Source of the DNA: Thermus filiformis
GTDB taxonomy: Bacteria > Deinococcota > Deinococci > Deinococcales > Thermaceae
Length of the DNA: 64,000 nucleotides
Reading direction: 5' to 3'
NCBI RefSeq assembly: GCF_000771745.2
Contig: NZ_JPSL02000039.1
Span: 372,001 to 436,000 of the forward strand
How positions within the stretch are numbered: the first letter of the stretch is position 1; each line of letters starts with the position of its first letter. The position numbers and the translations under genes were made by a program. The notes beneath the pieces are model-generated. The model did no database searches. It was not told the DNA's origin and was given only the letters and a program-made list of their open reading frames with translations. This document shows, in pieces, positions 59,425 to 64,000 of this stretch.

Positions 59425-60423
59425 ATGTACCTGCGCGGACTGGGTGTCTACCTGCCTCGAGGCCGGATCCACAGCCGGGAGATCGCCGAGCGGTCGGGCC
59501 TGCCCGAGTGGGTGGTGCGGGAAAAGCTGGGCATCCTGGAGAAGCCCGTCCCCGGCCCCGAGGACCACCCCGCCCAGATGGCCCTCTGGGCGGCGGAGAA
59601 GGCCCTGGAGGAGGCCCGGGTGCCCCGGGACCGGGTGGGGGCGGTCCTCTCCATCGTGGAGGAGCACAAGGACTACCCGGTCTGGGCCACCGCCCCCTAC
59701 CTGGCCCACCGCCTGGGCCTTCCCGGCGGGCTGGGGATGGACCTAAACCAGAAGTGCGCCTCCTTCATGGGGGCGCTGGAGGTGGCCCGGGGCCTGTTCG
59801 CCACCCGGAAGGACCTGGAGCACCTCCTCATCGCGGGCGGATACCGGAACGGCGACCTGGTGGACTACCGGGACGAGGCGGTGCGGTTCATGTACGACCT
59901 GGCCCCGGGCGGGGCGGCCGCCCTGGTCTCCCGGGAGGGGCCGGGGCTGCGGGTCCTGGGCCTGGCCCACCGCATGGACCCCAGCCTCGCCCTCATGGTC
60001 AAGGTGCCCGTGGGGGGGACGCGCGCCCCCCTGCGGCCCGAAACCCTGGGCGAGTACCGTTTGCGGGTGGAGGACCCGGCCTACATGAAGGCCCGGCTGG
60101 ACGCCACCTCCTTACCCACCTTTAAGGCGGTGGTGGAGGAGGCGTTGGCGGAGGCGGGGTACACCCTGCGCGACCTGGACTTCCTGGGCGTCCTCCACAT
60201 GAAGCCCTCGGCCCACCGGGGCCTCCTGGAGGCCCTGGGGCTTTCCGAGGCGCAGAGCCTCTACCTGGACCGCCACGGCCACCTGGGCCAGCTGGACCCC
60301 ATCCTGATCCTGGACCTGGCGCGGAAGGAGGGGAGGGTCCGGCCCGGGAGCCTGATCGGCCTGGTGGCCGCGGGCGTGGGGTACTTCTATGGGGCAGCGG
60401 TCCTGCGCTGGGAGGAGGGGTGA
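59425..60423 (+). CDS. KAS III-like ketoacyl synthase superfamily protein
   Basis: A 332-residue thiolase-fold protein related to FabH/HMG-CoA synthase. Catalytic Cys111 is in NQKCASFMGAL; LGVLHMKPSAHRG would supply His. The FabH GNTSA Asn region is replaced by DRHGHLGQLDPI, so it belongs to a divergent subgroup. It could condense acyl-CoA with another thioester, or act in a small-molecule pathway. The stop overlaps the acyl-CoA ligase start by one base (TGATG). Confidence 0.75.
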   Translation: MYLRGLGVYLPRGRIHSREIAERSGLPEWVVREKLGILEKPVPGPEDHPAQMALWAAEKALEEARVPRDRVGAVLSIVEEHKDYPVWATAPYLAHRLGLPGGLGMDLNQKCASFMGALEVARGLFATRKDLEHLLIAGGYRNGDLVDYRDEAVRFMYDLAPGGAAALVSREGPGLRVLGLAHRMDPSLALMVKVPVGGTRAPLRPETLGEYRLRVEDPAYMKARLDATSLPTFKAVVEEALAEAGYTLRDLDFLGVLHMKPSAHRGLLEALGLSEAQSLYLDRHGHLGQLDPILILDLARKEGRVRPGSLIGLVAAGVGYFYGAAVLRWEEG

Positions 60424-61889
60424 TGGAGCTCAACCTGGACTGGCTGGGGCGGCTCGCCCAGTACCACCCGGACCGGGAGGCGGTCTTCTTCCAGGGAAGG
60501 TGGTACACCTACCGGGAGCTGTACGAGCGGGCGCGCCGGGCGGCGGGGGCCCTCCGGGCCCTGGGGGTGGCCGGGAAGGACCGGGTGGGCGTCCTGGCCC
60601 ACAACCACCTGGACCTCCTCTCCCTCTACTTCTCCGCCCCCTTTTTGGGGCACATCCTGACCCCCTTCAACACCCGGCTCTCCCTGGAGGAGCTCAAGGC
60701 CCTTTACGCCTACACCCGGCCCCGGGTCCTGTTCTACGGGGAGGGGTTTGAGGCCCTGGCCCTGGCCCTGGACGGGAAGGCCCTCCCCTTGAGCGCCCTG
60801 GAGGGGCCCCTGGTGGAAGGGAAGGTGCAGGCGGGCCTCGAGGACCCCGCCCTCCTCCTCTTCACCGGGGGGACGACCGGCCTGCCCAAGGGGGCCCTCA
60901 TCCCCTACCGGCAGCTCCTGGTCAACGCCATCCAGACGGTCATGGCCTGGGGCCTGACCCGGGAGGACCGGTACATCCAGGCCACCCCCATGTTCCACGC
61001 CGCCCTAAACGTCCTGACCACCCCCCTGCTCTACCTGGGGGGGAAGGTGCTGATCCAGGAGCGGTTTGACCCCGGGGAGTACCTGGCCTGGGTGGAGGCG
61101 CACAGGGTAAGCCTCCTCTTCCTGGTGCCCACCATGTTCCAGATGCTCTCCGAGCACCCCCGCTTCGCGGCCACCGACCTGGCCTCGGTCCGCTTCGCCA
61201 TCTCCGGGGGGGCCCCCTGCCCGGCCCCGGTGCGGGTGGCCTTCCGGAGGCGGGGGGTGCGGTTCAAGCAGGGCTACGGCCTCACGGAGTGCGGGGTGAA
61301 CTGCTTCACCATTGAGCTGGAGGAGGCGGAAGCCTACCCCGAGAGCGTGGGCCGGCCCATGCCCCACCTCGAGGCCCGCCTGGTCAAGGAGGACGGAAGC
61401 CCGGCCGGGCGGGGCGAGGCGGGGGAGCTCTGGCTCAAGGGGCCGGTGGTGATGCTGGGCTACTTTGAGCGGCCCGAGGAGGACGCCAAGGTCTTCGTGG
61501 AGGAGGAGGGCGGGCGCTGGCTTAGGACCGGGGACCTGGCCCTGAAGGACGAGGAGGGGCGGTTCTACATCGTGGGGCGCAGGAAGGAGATGTTCATCTC
61601 GGGGGGAGAGAACGTCTTCCCGGTGGAGGTGGAGCGGGCCCTTTACGACCACCCGGCGGTCCTGGAGTGCGCGGTCCTGGGGATGCCCGACCCCAGGTGG
61701 GGGGAGGTGGGGTGGGCCTTCGTGGTCCTGAGGCCGGGGGCCCGGGTGGACGAGGAGGAGCTCAGGGCCTTCCTAAAAGCCCGGCTCGCGGGCTACAAGG
61801 TGCCCAAGCGGTTCGTCTTCCTGGACGAGCTCCCCAAGTCTGGCCCCGGGAAGATCCTGAAGGAGGAGCTGAGGAGGCGGTATGGTTGA
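60423..61889 (+). CDS. AMP-forming acyl-CoA ligase
   Basis: A 488-residue ANL-superfamily ligase. Motif A3 FTGGTTGLPKGAL is at about 152, A5 YGLTECGVN near 285, A7 WLRTGDLALKDEEGRFYIVG and the A10 catalytic Lys in SGPGKILKEEL near the C-terminus. It activates a carboxylate with ATP and CoA. The residues lining the acyl pocket do not tell me which acid. ATG 60423 overlaps the upstream stop; the end overlaps the first hydrolase by 8 nt. Confidence 0.9.
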   Translation: MELNLDWLGRLAQYHPDREAVFFQGRWYTYRELYERARRAAGALRALGVAGKDRVGVLAHNHLDLLSLYFSAPFLGHILTPFNTRLSLEELKALYAYTRPRVLFYGEGFEALALALDGKALPLSALEGPLVEGKVQAGLEDPALLLFTGGTTGLPKGALIPYRQLLVNAIQTVMAWGLTREDRYIQATPMFHAALNVLTTPLLYLGGKVLIQERFDPGEYLAWVEAHRVSLLFLVPTMFQMLSEHPRFAATDLASVRFAISGGAPCPAPVRVAFRRRGVRFKQGYGLTECGVNCFTIELEEAEAYPESVGRPMPHLEARLVKEDGSPAGRGEAGELWLKGPVVMLGYFERPEEDAKVFVEEEGGRWLRTGDLALKDEEGRFYIVGRRKEMFISGGENVFPVEVERALYDHPAVLECAVLGMPDPRWGEVGWAFVVLRPGARVDEEELRAFLKARLAGYKVPKRFVFLDELPKSGPGKILKEELRRRYG

Positions 61890-62655
61890 CCGGTACCGGC
61901 TGGAAGGAGCGGGCCCGCCGGTGGTCCTATTGAACGGCCTCTTCCAGCGCCTCGAGGCCTGGGAGGGGCTTTTGCCCCACCTTCAGGGCTTCCAGGTCCT
62001 CCGCTACGACATGCGGGGCCAGGGCCCGTCCCCCGTGGGGGAAGAGGCCCTCACCCCCGGCTGGCACGCCCGGGACCTGGAGGCCCTCCTGGACCGGCTC
62101 GGGCTGGACCGGGTCCACCTGGTGGGGCTCTCCAACGGGGGGGTGGTGGCCCAGGTCTTCGCCCTGGAGCGGCCCGAGCGGGTGCGAAGCCTCGTCCTCC
62201 TCTGCACCACCCCGCACCTGGACACCGCCTTGCGGGCCAAGGTGGAGGCCTGGCTTCACGCCCTGGAGGCGGGGGGGCCGCTCCTCAGGCTACGGGTGGC
62301 CCTGGCCTGGACCTTCGGGCGCGGCTTTCTGAACCGGAACCCCGGCCTCCTTTCGGAGGAAGGGCTGCGGGCCCTCCTGGCCCAGGCCCCCCCCGGGGAG
62401 AACCAGAGGCGGCTCCTCCAGGGCTTCCTGACCCTGGAGGACCTGCGGCCCCGGCTCAGGAGGCTTTCCCTGCGGACGCTGGTGGTGGCGGGGGAGGAGG
62501 ACCTCCTCTTCCCTCTCCCCTATGCCCGGGAGCTGGCCGAGGCCCTGGGGGCGGAGCTGGCCCTTCTGCCCCTAGGCCACGCGGCCCCGGTGGAGGACCC
62601 GGACCGGGTGGGCCAGCTGGTCCGGGGGTTTTTGGAGGTGAGGGATGCGGTTTGA
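61882..62655 (+). CDS. Alpha/beta hydrolase, first of two
   Basis: A 257-residue hydrolase. HG-like LLNGLFQRLEAW opens the fold, the nucleophile is in LVGLSNGGVVAQ, the acid is around EEDLLFPL and the His in LGHAAPVEDP. It resembles 3-oxoadipate enol-lactonase and ring-cleavage or thioester hydrolases. It is encoded in a run of genes overlapping by 1-16 nt, so is part of the same pathway as the ligase. The substrate is open. Confidence 0.85.
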   Translation: MVDRYRLEGAGPPVVLLNGLFQRLEAWEGLLPHLQGFQVLRYDMRGQGPSPVGEEALTPGWHARDLEALLDRLGLDRVHLVGLSNGGVVAQVFALERPERVRSLVLLCTTPHLDTALRAKVEAWLHALEAGGPLLRLRVALAWTFGRGFLNRNPGLLSEEGLRALLAQAPPGENQRRLLQGFLTLEDLRPRLRRLSLRTLVVAGEEDLLFPLPYARELAEALGAELALLPLGHAAPVEDPDRVGQLVRGFLEVRDAV

Positions 62656-63451
62656 GGAAAAAGGAAGCGGCCGACCTGTGGTCTTCATCCACGGCAACTT
62701 CGCCTCGAGGGCCTGGTGGCGCGAGGTCCTCTCGGTGTTCCCTTCGGGAAGCAACTCGGTGTTCCCTTCGGGAAGCAACTCGGTGTTCCCTTCGGGAAGC
62801 AACCAGCCCCCCAAAGGGTACCGGTTCCTCGCGGTGGACCTGCCGGGCTTCGGAGAAACCCCCTTCCAGGGGGAAAGCCCCACCATTTCGGGCTTCGCCC
62901 AGGCGGTCTTGGCCTTCCTGGAGGAGGAGGGGCTGGAGCCGGTCCTGGTGGGGCACTCCCTGGGTGGGGCGGTGGCCATGGAGGCGGCGGGGCAGGCCCC
63001 GGACCGGGTCCGGGGGCTGGTCCTCCTGGACTCCGCCCCCCCCACCGGCTTTCCCACCCCCGAGGCCTACTACCCCCTCCTGGAGAGCTACCGGCAGGAC
63101 CGACAAGCCCTCCGGACGGCCCTCCTGGGGGTGATCGGCCGGCCGCCCCCCTACTTTGAGGAGCTGGTGGACCAGGCCCAGGCCATGCACCCCGGCCACT
63201 TCACCGGGAACGCCCGGGCCCTGGCCGAGTGGAAACTGACCCGCGTCTACCCGGGGCCGGTCCTGGTGGTGCACGGGGAGAAGGACCCCCTGGTGCCCCT
63301 GGCCATGGCCGAGATCACCCGGGCCTTCTTTCCGAAGGCGCGGCTTCACGTCCTCCCGGGGCTCGGCCACTCGCCCCAGCTGGAGGACCCCGGGGGCTTT
63401 TTGAACGTCCTGGAGGGCTTTTTGGAGGAGGTACCATGGGGTTCAAGCTAG
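62645..63451 (+). CDS. Alpha/beta hydrolase with a triplicated VFPSGSN insertion
   Basis: A 268-residue hydrolase: HGNFASRAWW oxyanion region, nucleophile in LVGHSLGGAVAME, acid in HGEKDPLVPL, His in LGHSPQLEDP. Between strand regions, residues 30-53 are three exact repeats of SVFPSGSN from three 24-nt tandem units (62731-62802). The insert lies after the HG motif, in the loop before beta-4, where extra residues could be tolerated. The ORF stays open, so the protein may be functional. It overlaps both neighbours (11 and 16 nt). Confidence 0.85.
   Translation: MRFEEKGSGRPVVFIHGNFASRAWWREVLSVFPSGSNSVFPSGSNSVFPSGSNQPPKGYRFLAVDLPGFGETPFQGESPTISGFAQAVLAFLEEEGLEPVLVGHSLGGAVAMEAAGQAPDRVRGLVLLDSAPPTGFPTPEAYYPLLESYRQDRQALRTALLGVIGRPPPYFEELVDQAQAMHPGHFTGNARALAEWKLTRVYPGPVLVVHGEKDPLVPLAMAEITRAFFPKARLHVLPGLGHSPQLEDPGGFLNVLEGFLEEVPWGSS
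62731..62802 (+). repeat. Three perfect tandem copies of the 24-nt hairpin element
   Basis: Units at 62731-62754, 62755-62778 and 62779-62802 are identical: CTCGGTG, TTCCC-TTC-GGGAA, GCAA. The 24-nt length keeps the reading frame and adds eight residues each. Confidence 0.95.
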
Positions 63452-63858
63452 GGGACACCGCGGAGTACACCCAGACCCTGACCGAGGCGCAGGTGGCCCT
63501 CTTCGTGGGGGCCACGGGGGACCACAACCCCCTGCATCTGGACGAGGTCTACGCCCGGAAGACCCGGTTCGGGGGGCGGATCGTGCACGGCCTCCTCACC
63601 GCCGGGCTCATCTCCACCGCCATCGGGACCCGGCTCCCCGGAAAGGGGGCGGTCTACCTGGGCCAGACCCTGCGCTTCCTCAGGCCGGTCTACCTGGGGG
63701 ACACCGTGACCGCCCGCCTCGAGGTGGTCGGGGTCAAGGAGCGGCCGGGCGGCCAGATTCTCACCCTTAGGACCCTCTGCCTCAACCAGAAGGGAGAGGT
63801 GGTGATAGAGGGCGAGGCCACGGTGCTCTACGAGGTGGCCGAGAAGGAGGAACCATGA
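63436..63858 (+). CDS. MaoC-like (R)-specific enoyl-CoA hydratase
   Basis: A 140-residue hot-dog-fold hydratase. The (R)-hydratase active site motif is clear: FVGATGDHNPLHLDEVYAR (Asp and His) with RIVHGLLTAGLIS after it. It adds water to 2-enoyl-CoA. ATG 63436 overlaps the hydrolase end by 16 nt and its stop overlaps the binding-protein start by 4 nt (ATGA). Consistent with breakdown of an acyl-CoA made by the ligase upstream. Confidence 0.9.
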   Translation: MGFKLGDTAEYTQTLTEAQVALFVGATGDHNPLHLDEVYARKTRFGGRIVHGLLTAGLISTAIGTRLPGKGAVYLGQTLRFLRPVYLGDTVTARLEVVGVKERPGGQILTLRTLCLNQKGEVVIEGEATVLYEVAEKEEP

Positions 63859-64000
63859 GGAAAGGGCTGATCGGATGGATGGTGTTGGCGCTCGGTCTGG
63901 GCCTGGCCCAGACCCAGGTGAGGGTGGGGGTCCTCCTCCCCCTCTCGGGGGTTTCCAGCGTCTCCGGCAAGGCGGCCTTGAACGGGGTCCAGCTGGCCGC
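63855..64000 (+). CDS. Branched-chain-type ABC substrate-binding protein, N-terminal part
   Basis: Only 48 residues are inside the window: a signal peptide (MRKGLIGWMVLALGLGLAQ) and the start of a Leu/Ile/Val-binding-protein-like domain (VRVGVLLPLSGVSSVSGK, then ALNGVQLA), which continues beyond base 64000. Overlap with maoC suggests that the operon brings in the acid that the ligase activates. A LivK-like uptake system for short or aromatic acids is therefore plausible. Confidence 0.85.
   Translation, partial: MRKGLIGWMVLALGLGLAQTQVRVGVLLPLSGVSSVSGKAALNGVQLA

Noticed and set aside
62731-62802. CRISPR-like array
   Set aside because: Three repeats directly adjoin with no spacers, are only 24 nt long and are read in frame within a gene; no cas genes in the window.

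Overview
The window is GC-rich chromosomal DNA (coding third positions almost all G or C, AT-rich only at a few regulatory islands) that I read as Thermus or a very close relative. Supporting features are a T. thermophilus-type manganese catalase, CsaB for S-layer anchoring, a cytidine-type uridine kinase signature, an exact match to the operator I recall for T. thermophilus PfmR, several promoters whose -10 lies 6-7 nt before the start codon (leaderless mRNAs), and a modular hairpin repeat between genes.

Layout. 0-7 kb: end of gatA, a DnaQ-like exonuclease with a hypothetical partner, then on the minus strand csaB, a DUF5693 membrane protein, udk and a sugar-ABC ATPase. 7-13.5 kb: a relic that looks like the 3' end of an IS200/IS605 tnpB, mscL, a divergent oxyR/Mn-catalase pair, the NAD operon nadCAB and a flavin reductase. 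13.6-26.3 kb: addBA, a nosDFLL-Y copper-maturation group with no nosZ, TauE/SafE, gamma-glutamyltransferase and a type B carboxylesterase. 26.3-38.3 kb: bactofilin with its M23 peptidase, a broken lysA, a glutamine amidotransferase, an M19 dipeptidase, a short BTAD regulator, an APC permease, PAP2, a nitrate/taurine-type ABC pair, and mntH behind a promoter overlapped by a DtxR-like box. 38.3-55.5 kb: a truncated NHL-repeat gene, an outer-membrane-type protein with a lipoprotein, a Xer recombinase, a GGDEF protein tail-to-tail with a frameshifted PAS/GAF/HD-GYP gene, a Lol-like transporter locus, a YwiC-like gene next to a Crp/Fnr stub, and feoABC. 55.5-64 kb: a thiolase behind a PfmR-type operator, a large MalT-like/BTAD regulator, and a tightly overlapping acyl-CoA-type cluster (KAS III-like, acyl-CoA ligase, two alpha/beta hydrolases, MaoC hydratase, ABC binding protein) that runs off the end.

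Themes. Metals and respiration recur: Mn catalase under OxyR, Mn import, Fe(II) import, NosDFYL without its reductase, and the YwiC/Fnr remnant. Together these suggest a strain that gained and partly lost anaerobic-respiration genes. Envelope functions form a second theme (CsaB/DUF5693, bactofilin/M23, Lol-like export, barrel protein and lipoprotein).

Three repeated non-coding signals stand out. A short hairpin element of about 24 nt occurs at six loci, three of them in frame inside genes and once as three perfect tandem copies. A larger two-hairpin intergenic repeat occurs at about eight sites. A 30-bp motif lies upstream of three leaderless promoters. Decay is visible in lysA, the NHL gene, the PAS/HD-GYP gene, a tiny membrane ORF, the Crp/Fnr stub and the tnpB relic.
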